Shown: in pieces, positions 28,277 to 38,510 of the stretch
How the letters are laid out: each line of letters begins with the position of its first letter
Numbering within the stretch: the stretch's first letter is position 1
NCBI RefSeq assembly: GCF_014697545.1
Contig: NZ_JACJSA010000001.1
Location: 558,001 to 622,000 of the forward strand
DNA: 64,000 nucleotides
Origin: Oscillatoria sp. FACHB-1407
GTDB lineage: Bacteria; Cyanobacteriota; Cyanobacteriia; Elainellales; Elainellaceae
Reading direction: 5' to 3'
The notes under the pieces: generated by a model
Told to the model about the DNA's origin: nothing
Databases searched by the model: none
The model's input: the letters and a program-made list of their open reading frames with translations, nothing else
Translations under genes and position numbers: made by a program

Positions 28277-30094
28277 ATGACTTTGCCTGGCGATCTCCCA
28301 TTTCCCCTAACGAAGTCTGTCGAATTGACAGTGGCTAAACAATTGGACCCTGTTCTACCCGCCCCTGGAGTTGATCTTGTTCTTGTCCAAAATGCTGCTG
28401 GACAATGTCTTTCCTTTTATTGGCGAGATGCTGAGCAACACCACCTTGCACCCGATCAATTAATCGGCAAGCCACTTGAAGACAAATTTGTGGCGATCGC
28501 CCAGGAATCTTATCTCAGCCGAATCCATCGAATTTTAGAGTATCTGGTTCCGGAACAGTTCAATTACCCCTTCTACTGTGGCGACCAGTACCTCGTTTTT
28601 GATCTCAATATCAGCCCGGTACTCATGCCCCAGGGATCAGCGACTGCTGTAGTCGTAGTTGGACAATTTCTCTACACCTGCTCAAAATTTGAAGCTCTCG
28701 AATTAGTCGATAGCATCGCTTATCCCAGCCTTCCCCCCAGTTCCAGCCGCTATCAAAAACTGTTGACTCAGGTCGCCTGGAACATTCGCCGCACACTTGA
28801 TTTAGAAACCATCTGGCAACAAACGGTCAACGGTTTGGGTAACGCTCTTGAAGCAAGTCGCTGTTTGCTCTGTCCCTTTGAATCGGCTGACAACCCACTT
28901 GAAGTTGTCGCAGAATATCATCAACCCTCATTGGAGTCGATGTTGGGGCAGCACTTCTTAATTGAGAATGAGCCCTATTTGCAGCAAGCCCTGACCACGC
29001 TCAAACCTGCTGTGGTCAATGCGACGCGGTCTGAGCATGGGCAACCTTACTCGTTGTTGGCAGTTCCAACGTCCTATAAAGATCAGCCAAACGGGGTGAT
29101 CATTCTGCATCAGTTCGATCGCAGCCGCATCTGGAATGAGGTTGAGGTAGAGCTGATTCAAGAACTTGCCGATCAGGTTGGTACGGGGATTGCCCACGCA
29201 ACGCTGTTTGCTGCCAGTCATAGCCTCGCCGCTGAACTGCAAAAGGCAAACGACAGCCTGCGTCAACAACATCAGGAACTAGAGGAAGCCCGCAAACAAG
29301 CGGAGGAAGCCTCTCGCCTCAAGAGTGAATTTTTAGCGAACACCTCTCACGAGTTGCGGACTCCCCTGAACGGGATGATTGGCTTCTTAAAGCTGATCAT
29401 GGATGGTATGGCAGATGATCCGGCTGAACAGAGTGAATTCATCGAGGAAGCCCATCGTTCTGCGGTTCACTTGCTAAACATCATCAACGACATTTTGGAT
29501 GTCGCCCGAATTGAAGCGGGCAAGATGCCGCTGGATCTCGACCCGGTGAAGTTGGATGACCTGCTAACGGATGTTGAGAAATTTACTCGACCGCAGGCAC
29601 AGCAAAAGCATCTGAGCTTTGAGATTTTGACCCCCAATACGCGGGATGAGGTGATTCTCTACGGCAACTATCAGCGACTTTTGCAGGTCATGCTGAATCT
29701 AGTAGGGAACGCGATCAAATTTACCCATGAAGGGGGCATTACGATTACGGCTGAGATTTTGCCCAAGAAAGTGGTTGTCCACAACCAGGAAAGACCTGGA
29801 TTCGTCAAGATCAGCGTGGCTGACACGGGAATCGGGGTTTCGTTAGAGAAACAAGATAAGTTATTCCAAACCTTTAGCCAGGTAGACGGTTCCCGCACCC
29901 GGCAGTATGGTGGAACGGGGTTAGGGCTGACCATCTCCCAAAAGCTGGTGGAAGCGATGGGCGGCGTCGTCAACTTTTACAGTATGGGTGAAGGGTTGGG
30001 TTCAACCGTAACCTTCACCGTGCCGCTCTATCAGGAGCCAGTGATGATTGCAAGCCCTCTGACCAATCCAGCAGACCTCCTCAAAGAAATTTAG
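28277..30094 (+). CDS. Sensor histidine kinase with PAS-like and GAF domains
   Basis: ATG 28277 gives 605 residues; a TTG five codons upstream is also open. A PAS-like region covers about 35-130, a GAF domain about 160-315, then a coiled coil (QQHQELEEARKQAEEASRLK). The HisKA box is FLANTSHELRTPLNG with phospho-acceptor about His358. ATP-binding motifs follow: NLVGNAIKFTHEGG (N box), ADTGIGV (G1) and GGTGLGLTIS (G2). No receiver domain or adjacent response regulator is seen, so the partner is unknown. No membrane segment is visible. Confidence 0.93.
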   Translation: MTLPGDLPFPLTKSVELTVAKQLDPVLPAPGVDLVLVQNAAGQCLSFYWRDAEQHHLAPDQLIGKPLEDKFVAIAQESYLSRIHRILEYLVPEQFNYPFYCGDQYLVFDLNISPVLMPQGSATAVVVVGQFLYTCSKFEALELVDSIAYPSLPPSSSRYQKLLTQVAWNIRRTLDLETIWQQTVNGLGNALEASRCLLCPFESADNPLEVVAEYHQPSLESMLGQHFLIENEPYLQQALTTLKPAVVNATRSEHGQPYSLLAVPTSYKDQPNGVIILHQFDRSRIWNEVEVELIQELADQVGTGIAHATLFAASHSLAAELQKANDSLRQQHQELEEARKQAEEASRLKSEFLANTSHELRTPLNGMIGFLKLIMDGMADDPAEQSEFIEEAHRSAVHLLNIINDILDVARIEAGKMPLDLDPVKLDDLLTDVEKFTRPQAQQKHLSFEILTPNTRDEVILYGNYQRLLQVMLNLVGNAIKFTHEGGITITAEILPKKVVVHNQERPGFVKISVADTGIGVSLEKQDKLFQTFSQVDGSRTRQYGGTGLGLTISQKLVEAMGGVVNFYSMGEGLGSTVTFTVPLYQEPVMIASPLTNPADLLKEI

Positions 30095-30117
30095 TGTCTG
30101 TAGGATTACTCCCCTCC

Positions 30118-31992
30118 TCAACCTTGCCGTTGTGCCATGAGGCGATCGCAAGCGGCGGTGAAATCCTCAGTTGTGATTTGCAGATCTCTAGGGTGGGTGA
30201 GTCCTTGATTGCGATAGCGACGGACAGCCTCTAAAGCAGCCTGATTACTCAACAGAGCCAGATCCGCCCCATTCCAGCCTTCGGTTTGGGCTGCCCAGTG
30301 AGCGAGATCCACCTGGGCAAGAGGACGATCTTGATTGTGAACTTGCAGGATAGCAAGGCGGCTTGCCTGATCCGGCAGGTCTACTTTGAGTTGCAGATCG
30401 AGCCGTCCCGATCGCAGCAAAGCAGGGTCGAGTGCTTCTGGGCGATTGGTCGCCGCAATCAGCAACAGGTTGGCGCAATCGTGTAAGCCGTCGAGTTCCG
30501 TCAGGAGTTGACCAACAACGCGATCGCCCACCCCTGAATCCCCTTGAAAGCTCCCTCTTGCCGGAGCCAGAGTATCGATTTCATCGACAAAAACCACACA
30601 GGGAGAGGCTTGCCGAGCTTTGCTAAACAATTCTCGGACAGCTTGTTCCGAAGCTCCCACCCATTTGCTCAGCAATTCAGGACCATTCACCGCAATGAAA
30701 TTAGCTCTGGCTTGTGAAGCAACTGCCTTTGCTAGCAACGTTTTCCCCGTCCCCGGAGGTCCCCACAGCAAGATGCCCCTCGGTGCCTTGGCTCTGGTGT
30801 GCTGATAGAGTTCGGGGTAGAGCAACGCTCCTTCAACCGACTCTTGCAGGGTTTGCTTGAGTTCCTCTAATCCACCGATCGCATCCCATGAGACATTGGG
30901 CGTTTCGACCTCGACCGATCGCAACACCGCAGGTTTAATCTCCTTAATTGCCTGCAAAAAATCAGCCTGATTCACCGTCATTACTTTAGGGATCGGACCC
31001 TTCAGCGAGGGCACTGAACGGCGCAACGCTGTGTAGGCCGCTTTTTGGCAGAGGGCTTTGAGATCAGCACCCACCATACCAACAGAGAGGTCGGCGATCG
31101 CCCCCAGATCTACCGAACTTGCCAATGGCATCGATTGAGTGAGAATTTTCAGAATCTCTAACCGCCCCTTGCGATCGGGCACACGAAATTGCACTTCGCG
31201 ATCGAACCGTCCAGGACGACGCAGTGCCGGATCGAGGTGATTCGGGCGATTGGTCGCCGCCAATACGATCACTCCCTGGGTTTTAGCGAAGCCATCCATC
31301 AAGCTGAGTAGTTGTGCGACCACTCGTTTTTCAACTTCGCCTTCCACTTTGGCGCGATCGGGCGCGAGACTGTCTATCTCATCAATAAATACAATACAGG
31401 GAGCCGACCGAGTCGCCTTTTGAAAGAGACTGCGCAGGCGGGCTTCTGCTTCCCCGTAATATTTGCCCATGATCTCCGGTCCCACAATGGCGATGTAGTT
31501 AACCTCTAGTTCTTGGGCAAGGGCACGAGCCGTCAGAGTTTTGCCTGTGCCAGGTGGTCCTGCCAACAACACACCTGTAGTCGGCTCTAAACCCAGCGAT
31601 TTCAACAGGTCGGGACGTTTTAGCGGTAACTCCACCAACTCCCGCAACTCCTGGATAACTTCAGACAAGCCGCCAACTCCATTCAGGGAAACAGTTGCAC
31701 TACTGTCGTGAGATGGAGGTGTGACGAGAACTTCCTCAACTGGAGTAGCCGTCTGTCGGGGAGTGGAATAGTAGCGATCGCGAGCATCACTGGGACGAGG
31801 GGTAGTCTCTCGATGGCTCGTTGGGTTGCTGGAGGGCGATCGCTCAGCACTGCGCTGAGAATCTCGTCGCACATCGGCTTTAAAGTCTTCTTGTTCCGTT
31901 CGTCCTTCAATGACTCGAACAATGTCCAGCAATCCCTCAACCCCCTGATCAAAGAGGTCTTCAAATTCCTTGATTAGATCATCCACATCCAT
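30118..31992 (-). CDS. Double-AAA ATPase, Cdc48-like
   Basis: The start [14 protein letters not shown] (31992) gives 624 residues; a longer frame starts at 32022. After a variable, acidic and serine-rich N-terminal region (about 1-100) come two AAA modules. Module 1 has Walker A GPPGTGKT (145-152) and [10 protein letters not shown] (Glu206). Module 2 has GPPGTGKT (411-418), [11 protein letters not shown] and SRH sequence [20 protein letters not shown]. The Cdc48-type linker [20 protein letters not shown] is clear. It lacks the Cdc48 N-domain, so substrates are probably recognised through the divergent N-terminus. It is convergent with the histidine kinase. Confidence 0.9.
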   Translation of the reverse strand: MDVDDLIKEFEDLFDQGVEGLLDIVRVIEGRTEQEDFKADVRRDSQRSAERSPSSNPTSHRETTPRPSDARDRYYSTPRQTATPVEEVLVTPPSHDSSATVSLNGVGGLSEVIQELRELVELPLKRPDLLKSLGLEPTTGVLLAGPPGTGKTLTARALAQELEVNYIAIVGPEIMGKYYGEAEARLRSLFQKATRSAPCIVFIDEIDSLAPDRAKVEGEVEKRVVAQLLSLMDGFAKTQGVIVLAATNRPNHLDPALRRPGRFDREVQFRVPDRKGRLEILKILTQSMPLASSVDLGAIADLSVGMVGADLKALCQKAAYTALRRSVPSLKGPIPKVMTVNQADFLQAIKEIKPAVLRSVEVETPNVSWDAIGGLEELKQTLQESVEGALLYPELYQHTRAKAPRGILLWGPPGTGKTLLAKAVASQARANFIAVNGPELLSKWVGASEQAVRELFSKARQASPCVVFVDEIDTLAPARGSFQGDSGVGDRVVGQLLTELDGLHDCANLLLIAATNRPEALDPALLRSGRLDLQLKVDLPDQASRLAILQVHNQDRPLAQVDLAHWAAQTEGWNGADLALLSNQAALEAVRRYRNQGLTHPRDLQITTEDFTAACDRLMAQRQG

Positions 31993-32209
31993 ACGCTCTA
32001 TCCCAATCCCGTTCAAGCACATCCCATTTGGGCACCGCCAGTGCTTTCAGTATAGACATTTGACTTTAGCCATCATCCGTCTGTGTGACGGGGTTGTTAC
32101 ACTCACGGCTTAACACAGATCCCTTAAGACTTCCTTCTTCAGTTGGAGGCAATGGGCGATCGCCCCTCATACGATGAATGCGATATAGCTACCCTATCCC
32201 GGAGAATGT

Positions 32210-33562
32210 ATGCCTTTTGACTTTGATCTGCTTGTGATTGGAGCAGGCTCAGGAGGGTTAGCCGCCGCAGAACGAGCAGCAACTTATGGAGCCAAGGTGG
32301 CGATCGCAGAACATGCAAAACCGGGTGGAGCTTGTGTCAATTATGGGTGCATTCCAGAGAAATTATTAGACTTTGCAGCGAGTTTCAAACGACTAAACCA
32401 GGTAGCAACCAGTTATGGTTGGCAAGCGAGTGAATCAACATTTGATTGGAGTCATTTTGTAGCGGCAAAAGAGCATCACATTGAGCATCTCAATGAGTTA
32501 CATGCAAAGCATCTTAAAGATGCGGGGGTGCAGTTTATACACGGTCATGCTCATTTTTTAGATGCGCACACGGTAGAAGTTGACAACACAGTCGTAACAG
32601 CTGAAAAGGTTTTAATTGCGGTCGGTGCAAAGCCATCAAAACCGGATATCCCCGGCGTAGAGCACTCGATAACCTGGCATGAACTTTATCGATTGCCGAC
32701 ATTGCCGCGATCGCTTGCCATCTTTGGGGGCGATCCGATCGGGGTTAAGATCTCTGGCAGTATGAATGCGTTGGGTTGCCATGTCACTCAAATTATTGCT
32801 GAAGACCGCATTTTGAGTGCTCTGGATGGTGAAATTGCGGAAGTTATTCAGGAAACGTTAACTCAGCAGGGAGTCAAGCTTGTCACCCAGACGCGGGTAA
32901 AACAAATTGAGAAGAATGGTGACGGGTATCATCTGGAGTTGGCAGGTGACACCTCATCATTTGCCTCTTTAGAGGTTGATGCGGTGTTAATGGATGCCCC
33001 CCGTCAGCCCAATCTAGACAACTTGACTTTGAGTAAAGCTGGTATTCAACTGACTGCATCGGGAGCGATTCGAGTCGATGAATTTAGCCGCACCAGTCAC
33101 ACCAATATTTTTGCGATCGGAGATTGCACCGAACGGATTCCCTTAACGCCAAGTGCGATCGCTCAGGGGCGAGCGTTTGCCGATACTGAGTTTGGCGTAC
33201 ATCCGCAAAAGGCGAGCTTAAGTTATGTCCCCATCTCCCTTGCGTCTCATCCAGAAGCCGCAACCGTTGGGCAATCTGAAGCAGAAGCCAGAGGGCGATT
33301 TGGAGAGGCAGTGCATTGTTACCGGAGCCGCTTTCGTCCCTTACTGTATTGCCTGATGGGAGGAGAGGAGCGGACGTTTGTAAAGGTTGTGGTGAATACG
33401 CAAGATTCCGACCGCGTGCTGGGCATTCACATGGTCGGAACCGGAGCCGTAGAAATTATTCAATCGCTTGCAGTTGCATTGCGATTGGGACTAACCAAGT
33501 CTGATCTGGATAGGGCGATCGGCATTCACCCCTCCAGTGGGGAAGAGATTTTTTCATTGTAG
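32210..33562 (+). CDS. Pyridine nucleotide-disulfide oxidoreductase, divergent glutathione-reductase paralogue
   Basis: The 450-residue protein has the FAD fingerprint GAGSGGLAAAERAA at 11-24 and the redox pair Cys42/Cys47 in GGACVNYGCIPEKLL. It ends in GIHPSSGEEIFSL, where the family has the catalytic His-Glu pair. Unlike typical cyanobacterial glutathione reductase (GGTCVIRGCVPKK), the loop reads ACVNYGCIPEK. The NADPH Rossmann motif expected as GGGYIAxE is replaced by FGGDPIGVKISG (172-183), and the arginines that usually hold the 2'-phosphate are not visible. It may be an altered-cofactor enzyme or not a true glutathione reductase. Confidence 0.85.
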   Translation: MPFDFDLLVIGAGSGGLAAAERAATYGAKVAIAEHAKPGGACVNYGCIPEKLLDFAASFKRLNQVATSYGWQASESTFDWSHFVAAKEHHIEHLNELHAKHLKDAGVQFIHGHAHFLDAHTVEVDNTVVTAEKVLIAVGAKPSKPDIPGVEHSITWHELYRLPTLPRSLAIFGGDPIGVKISGSMNALGCHVTQIIAEDRILSALDGEIAEVIQETLTQQGVKLVTQTRVKQIEKNGDGYHLELAGDTSSFASLEVDAVLMDAPRQPNLDNLTLSKAGIQLTASGAIRVDEFSRTSHTNIFAIGDCTERIPLTPSAIAQGRAFADTEFGVHPQKASLSYVPISLASHPEAATVGQSEAEARGRFGEAVHCYRSRFRPLLYCLMGGEERTFVKVVVNTQDSDRVLGIHMVGTGAVEIIQSLAVALRLGLTKSDLDRAIGIHPSSGEEIFSL

Positions 33563-33563
33563 A

Positions 33564-33598
33564 AAGATCTCCAGAATCTTGAAGATTCCGGAGATCTT
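33564..33598 (+). terminator. Hairpin directly after the oxidoreductase gene
   Basis: AAGATCTCC(A)GAATCTT pairs with AAGATTC(C)GGAGATCTT, 16 of 17 positions, beginning two bases after the stop codon. There is no long T run, so termination may be inefficient. Confidence 0.55.
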
Positions 33599-33635
33599 AG
33601 GATCGTGAATTAAATAACCTGAAAAACGGCAACCC

Positions 33636-33708
33636 CTGTACGGGCGCGGCATTCGGCAGAGGGTTCTGAAACAATGGCAAGAGCTTTTGACCGAATGCAC
33701 GCCCCTAC
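33636..33708. mobile_element. MITE-like family B copy
   Basis: The left end GGGCGCGGCATTCGG and right end CCGAATGCACGCCCC are inverted repeats, as at 1982-2050 and 57823-57889. A separate hairpin GGGCGTTTCGCGAAACGCCC follows at 33779-33798. Confidence 0.6.
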
Positions 33709-33845
33709 GCCAGGAATTACACCTTAATAAATAAATTCGCGATCCTGAGGAGATATCCAGGAAACAAAATACCTGCAAGGGCGTTTCGCGAAACGCCCCT
33801 ACCAGAAACCGACTGGTAAATTCTTTCTCAGAAATCTCCTTAGAC

Positions 33846-34478
33846 CTAACGCTCCTGCCATCCCAAGGGAGGTTCAATCAACTCTTCATCGGCTTTGCCA
33901 ACACTCACACCCGGTTTATTCACAATCTGAACACTGGTAGCTTGCAAGCCCTTATCTCCTTCTTCGGCTTCAAACCGAACTCCTGTGCCGACTTCAAGCC
34001 GATCAAAATTGTCGTGCAATACGCTATTACGATGGAAGTAAATGTCTTCCCCATCGTCTATCCGTTTAATAAAACCATATCCTGCTTCAGGAAAGAGCCT
34101 TGTCACGAGAGCAACGGTGTCTTGAGCCGCCACACCTTTTGTTTTTTCGCTTTCGCGTTGTTTCTCAGTTAGCTCTTTCAATTGCCGTTCAACTTTGCTA
34201 AAGGCATCTCGAATCACAGTATCTAACTCCGCATACTGGATGCGATCGCCTGGGTTACTATCTGCCACTAACTCGTGATTTGGGGGCACAGTGATGTCAA
34301 TCCGTACACGATAGGGAGAACCATGCTTGGGGCGATCGTGTATCTTTTCGAGAGCAATTTGACAACTGTTGATGTAGTTACACAACCGCTCTAATTTGGC
34401 AACTTTTTCTTGTACTAGAGACTCGATCGCTGGTGTTTTATCCACATCGCGATAAGTAATTTCCAGTGCTACTTGCAT
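33846..34478 (-). CDS. HPF/RaiA-type ribosome factor fused to a cold-shock domain
   Basis: MQVALEITYRDVDKTPAIES is preceded by AGGAG at good distance, so the start at 34478 is preferred over 34520. Residues about 1-110 match the S30AE (hibernation-promoting factor) fold: YINSCQIALEKIHDRPKHGS, YRVRIDITVPPNHELV and VIRDAFSKVERQLKEL. A linker is followed by a cold-shock domain at about 125-190 (VTRLFPEAGYGFIKRIDDGE, DIYFHRNSVL). The total of 210 residues has no long-HPF dimerisation domain. It probably binds ribosomes and RNA under stress. Confidence 0.85.
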   Translation of the reverse strand: MQVALEITYRDVDKTPAIESLVQEKVAKLERLCNYINSCQIALEKIHDRPKHGSPYRVRIDITVPPNHELVADSNPGDRIQYAELDTVIRDAFSKVERQLKELTEKQRESEKTKGVAAQDTVALVTRLFPEAGYGFIKRIDDGEDIYFHRNSVLHDNFDRLEVGTGVRFEAEEGDKGLQATSVQIVNKPGVSVGKADEELIEPPLGWQER

Positions 34479-35022
34479 ATCGATTTCTCCTAAACACTGT
34501 CTGACTTCACACTGCACCACAGTTATGCAGATAGCAGACTTTTAAAGTTTCGGTACAAAAATTAGACTCTCCATTTAACTCAGTGTTCATGTTAATTGAT
34601 TCAACGGTCACAACACATCAACCCCTTATTAGGGAAGACGTATCACACCCTCGCCAATGATCCACTTCCTTAATAGATTGTCTGATTTGCACCGGGTTTG
34701 CTCAATTTGTATTAGTTTTACCTTCTTTGAGATAGGCGATAAAATCCTCGTTCCGTGGACAGAGATGGCGTTTATCTAGAGAGGCGGGTTTAGGAATTCA
34801 CGCCACTGCAAAGATGGATACACATTTTTATTAGGGACTGATTTATTAGGCACTGATATTGACCAGAGAGAAAACATTGAGAAATTCCTACAACACGGGG
34901 AATTTAGCCGGACTGTGATAGTTTAGAACGCAAAGACGATTCAACCTTTGTTTAATCCTCTTTTTAAACTCGTGCTCTGCATCCTTGAACGTTCTGCAAC
35001 CTAACACTACTCTCTATTTCCC
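34479..35022. other. Gap between the HPF fusion and the subtilase gene
   Basis: It has AT-rich upstream sequence for both divergent genes and no repeats other than a 'ccccttattagggaagacg' fragment. No gene is seen; promoter boxes cannot be assigned. Confidence 0.4.
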
Positions 35023-37383
35023 ATGGCTTTACCAACCGATCCTTACTTCCAGTACCAGTGGTATGTTTACAACACAGGTCAAGGTGATCGAACTCCAGGG
35101 ATTGACTTGAATCTGGTTGATAGTGACCCCAATAATTTTGACGTTTGGGATGAATACACTGGACAGGGTATTACTGTTAGCGTTGTTGATGATGGGATTC
35201 CCCTCGACCACCCTGACTTAAGTTCTAATTACAGCAGCGTTGTTCCTCTGTTCCCTGACTACAATTACGCTCGACTGGGTAGCCCTCTGACGCGAGATGA
35301 CGCTCACGGCACGTCTGTCGCTGGCATTATTGCAGCAGCCCGTAACGGCATCGGCACGGTCGGCGTTGCTTACAATGCAAAAATTACCAGCTATAACTCA
35401 ATTTCATCTTCATTTCGTGCCATTGGAGTAGTCGCTGCACTGGCACGCCAGAAAGCGTTTGATGTATCCAATAACAGTTGGGCATACGATAATCCTTTTT
35501 CTGACAATCCCCGCTATTTCCCACTGGGTCGGCAGACGATCGCCACTTTAAGGGATGCCACCACAACCGGACGCAATGGACTGGGCACCGTTTTGATCTT
35601 TGCCGCAGGGAATGAATTCAAACGGGGGTTTGATGTCGATTCCTATACAACAAATTCCTCTCGATTTGGCATTGCCGTCTCTGCTATTAACGGACGTGGG
35701 CGAGCCGCAGACTATAGTTCAGCCGGGTCGTCGTTGCTGATTTCTGCCTTTGCCGAAGGAGACGAGCCAACTCGCGGACAGGATGGGTTTAACATCGTCA
35801 CAACGGATCGACCGGGCAATCAGGGCTACAACCCCGGCAATCCTCGAAGCCCTATCCTGGGTGTAGAGCGCAGCAGTTTTGCGGGTACAGATCCAAACTA
35901 CACCGGGGAGTTTAGCGGCACCTCAGCGGCAGCACCACAGATCTCTGGAGTAGTTGCCCTGATGCTGCAAGCTAACCCTAACCTGGGTTATCGAGATGTC
36001 CAGGAAATTTTGGCGTATTCAGCAAGGCAAAATTTTCCAGAGCAGGTACGATGGCAGTTCAATGGGGCTAAGAACTGGAATGGTGGCGGGCTACACGTCA
36101 ATGACAACTATGGTTTTGGATTTGTAGATGCTCATGCTGCCGTTCGTCTGGCGGAAACCTGGCAGTTGCGAAGTACCGCTGCCAATGAAACCTTCCTGAC
36201 TTCAGTGAGACGATTCCGGCGACGCGGCAAAGATATTCCCGATTCTCGGCGGCAATTCCTGGAGGCAACGTTGCCCGTTGCCGAGGGACTGTTGATCAAC
36301 CATGCAGAATTAGACATTCAGGTAAACCACAGTGCGATCGAAGATTTGCTGATTGAGTTGGTTTCCCCTGCTGGAACTCGGAGTTTGGTGTTTGACGGGT
36401 CACAACTATCGAAACGACGAGCAACCTTGACGGTGGGCGGTGAGTCCGTTCCGTTTTCTCGACTGCGAAGAAACCCTGAACTGGCGTTAGAATTGGGCGA
36501 TCGCGCCTCGTTTCGCCTGGGTAAGTTCTACCAGAAGGGCTTAAATTATGTCTTTACCAGCACGTTTCACTGGGGTGAGACAAGCGGTGGCACCTGGAGA
36601 GTCCGGGTGTTTGACAGTGGCAGATTGGGCAAAGGAAATCTGGTATCTGCACGGGTAAATTTGTATGGGGATGCCATTACCGCCTCAGACACTTACGTTT
36701 ACACTGAGGAATTTGCCCGATTTACCGATGCAGCAACCGCCAACCGTCGAGTTTTGACAGATACCAATGGTGGCGTCGATACGATTAATGCGGCTGCGTT
36801 GCGGTCAGATCTCACCCTCAATTTAGAATCGGGACAGTCCAGTACTCTGGCAGGAAACACGCTCCAGATCACCGCAGGAACCGTGATCGAAAATGCGATC
36901 GCGGGTGATGGCAGAGATATAGTCACAGGCAATGCAGTTGACAACCAGTTGCAGGGAGGACGCAACGATGACACGCTGATTGGCGGTGGCGGTAACGACG
37001 TTTTGTTGGGTGGCAATCAGGCAGACACACTCATTGGATGTGGGGCAGAACGAGGAATTGCCACGATTGACAGGCTGACCGGAGGGTCGGGTGCTGACCT
37101 GTTTGTGTTGGGCGATGGCATAGCCGTGTTTTACGGAGATGCGGTGGGTGCGGGAGCAGGTCTGGCAGATTATGCTGTCATTACCGACTTTGCGGCGGAT
37201 GCTGACCGAATCCAACTCTATGGGAATGCCAGTTTGTATAGCCTGGGAGCTTCCCCGATCGCCACTGAAACGGGCACAGCCATTTATTTGAATCGAGTCA
37301 CCAGTCCCGATTTGGTTGCGGTGATTCGCGGCGTGAATCCTACCGATCTGAATCTGGCTGCCAGCTATTTCAGCTATGTGTAG
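35023..37383 (+). CDS. Secreted subtilase (S8, kexin-like) with P-domain and RTX repeats
   Basis: The 786-residue protein has the kexin-like catalytic triad: Asp56 in VSVVDDGIPLDHPDL, His95 in DDAHGTSVAGIIAA and Ser301 in FSGTSAAAPQISGVVALMLQ. The oxyanion Asn197 lies in FAAGNE. The P-domain (about 395-545: VAEGLLINHAELDIQV to GTWRVRVFDSGRLGKG) follows. Calcium-binding RTX motifs (GGGNDVLLGGNQADTLIG, about 645-680) and an M10-type C-terminal domain end it. There is no N-terminal signal peptide, consistent with type I secretion via the RTX tail. Its end abuts the convergent methyltransferase gene. Confidence 0.93.
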   Translation: MALPTDPYFQYQWYVYNTGQGDRTPGIDLNLVDSDPNNFDVWDEYTGQGITVSVVDDGIPLDHPDLSSNYSSVVPLFPDYNYARLGSPLTRDDAHGTSVAGIIAAARNGIGTVGVAYNAKITSYNSISSSFRAIGVVAALARQKAFDVSNNSWAYDNPFSDNPRYFPLGRQTIATLRDATTTGRNGLGTVLIFAAGNEFKRGFDVDSYTTNSSRFGIAVSAINGRGRAADYSSAGSSLLISAFAEGDEPTRGQDGFNIVTTDRPGNQGYNPGNPRSPILGVERSSFAGTDPNYTGEFSGTSAAAPQISGVVALMLQANPNLGYRDVQEILAYSARQNFPEQVRWQFNGAKNWNGGGLHVNDNYGFGFVDAHAAVRLAETWQLRSTAANETFLTSVRRFRRRGKDIPDSRRQFLEATLPVAEGLLINHAELDIQVNHSAIEDLLIELVSPAGTRSLVFDGSQLSKRRATLTVGGESVPFSRLRRNPELALELGDRASFRLGKFYQKGLNYVFTSTFHWGETSGGTWRVRVFDSGRLGKGNLVSARVNLYGDAITASDTYVYTEEFARFTDAATANRRVLTDTNGGVDTINAAALRSDLTLNLESGQSSTLAGNTLQITAGTVIENAIAGDGRDIVTGNAVDNQLQGGRNDDTLIGGGGNDVLLGGNQADTLIGCGAERGIATIDRLTGGSGADLFVLGDGIAVFYGDAVGAGAGLADYAVITDFAADADRIQLYGNASLYSLGASPIATETGTAIYLNRVTSPDLVAVIRGVNPTDLNLAASYFSYV

Positions 37384-38202
37384 CTACCGTTTTCGAGCCG
37401 TCGCCAAGAACGATCGCCGCTTTCCGGGGATGTGACGGGGTAACGGTGGGTCAGGACACCGACCAAAGTCTGCGGTTGGATCACCGGGTTCCACCACCGT
37501 TGCAGCCCAGCCATATTGGGCGAGTAATTGCTCTGGCTCGTTGGTCGCAAATTGCCAGTGCCGTCTCACCCTGCCTTGACTCCGCAATGCACACTCTAGC
37601 GATCGCACACTGATCAGATCAACTCCTAACCGACTCCCTGGTGTGGTTAAGGCAGCAATAGTTTGCAGGAGAGGATGCACAGTGGCTTCTGGAAGATACA
37701 TCAGTAATCCTTCTAACAGCCAGATGGAGGGGCGATCGCACTGGTAACCCTGACAACACAATGCATCCACCCAGTCGTCGGTAAGGTCAAGGGCAATGCT
37801 CTGCCGCTGACAACTCAATGGCGCATCTTTCAAAATGGATTCTTTGTACGTCATAATCTCAGGGCGATCGACCTCATAGATCTGCATCTCCGTTGCCCAG
37901 GGCAACCGAAAGGCGCGAGTATCCATCCCCGCTCCTAAAATTACGAGTTGCTGTGCCTCTGCCGACGCTGACAAAACAAACTCATCAAAAAATCGAGTGC
38001 GAACGGCGACATAGCGAGTGTAGGCAATTTTGGCAAATTCCAATTCTTTGCCCATACTCGCCCACTGCTGGATCAAGATATCGACTTCCTCGCCTGCCAG
38101 TTGCGCCGCAAAGGGATCATCAAACAGGCGATCGGGTCGGGTACTTTCGATCGCTCGTTTGGCTGCCATGATCAGAGCAGTATAGGAAACCGAATCCTTC
38201 AT
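37384..38202 (-). CDS. SAM-dependent methyltransferase (LCMT-like, TIGR00027 type)
   Basis: The 272-residue protein begins MKDSVSYTALIMAAKRAIES, then RPDRLFDDPFAAQLAGEE. It has the class I SAM motif VILGAGMDTRAFRLPW and IWLLEGLLMYLPE, which identify the leucine-carboxyl-methyltransferase-like family (substrates mostly unknown). The stop codon lies next to the stop of the subtilase gene with no spacer. Confidence 0.9.
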   Translation of the reverse strand: MKDSVSYTALIMAAKRAIESTRPDRLFDDPFAAQLAGEEVDILIQQWASMGKELEFAKIAYTRYVAVRTRFFDEFVLSASAEAQQLVILGAGMDTRAFRLPWATEMQIYEVDRPEIMTYKESILKDAPLSCQRQSIALDLTDDWVDALCCQGYQCDRPSIWLLEGLLMYLPEATVHPLLQTIAALTTPGSRLGVDLISVRSLECALRSQGRVRRHWQFATNEPEQLLAQYGWAATVVEPGDPTADFGRCPDPPLPRHIPGKRRSFLATARKR

Positions 38203-38510
38203 GTCTTAACGATAACCTGAGTCGGGTCAGGATTTTGGCAGTTGAAACCGCAGCTAAATGAGTTTGAGCGATCGCCCCTCTTCCTTTAACCCCCTCACCC
38301 AAATTCTGGATTAAGATGTAGACCAAAAATAAAAACTGACTGCCCTCCACTCCTTTACCCCTCCACTCCTCGCACAGACGCGATAAATCGCGCCTCTTCC
38401 CTTTTATCCTTCATCCTTTATCCTTTCCCCCTCCCTCTTCCCTCTTATCCTTCATCCTTCATCCTTTATCCTTTCCTCCCCCCACTCCCCACTCCCCACT
38501 CCCTACTCCC
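38203..38510. repeat. Pyrimidine-rich short tandem repeats upstream of the ROCO gene
   Basis: About 38378-38396 is a GACGCGATAAATCGCGCC hairpin. About 38400-38475 is ATCCTTC/ATCCTTT heptamers, and about 38480-38510 is CCCACTCC octamers. The last unit runs to the start codon. No ribosome site is visible. Confidence 0.75.
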
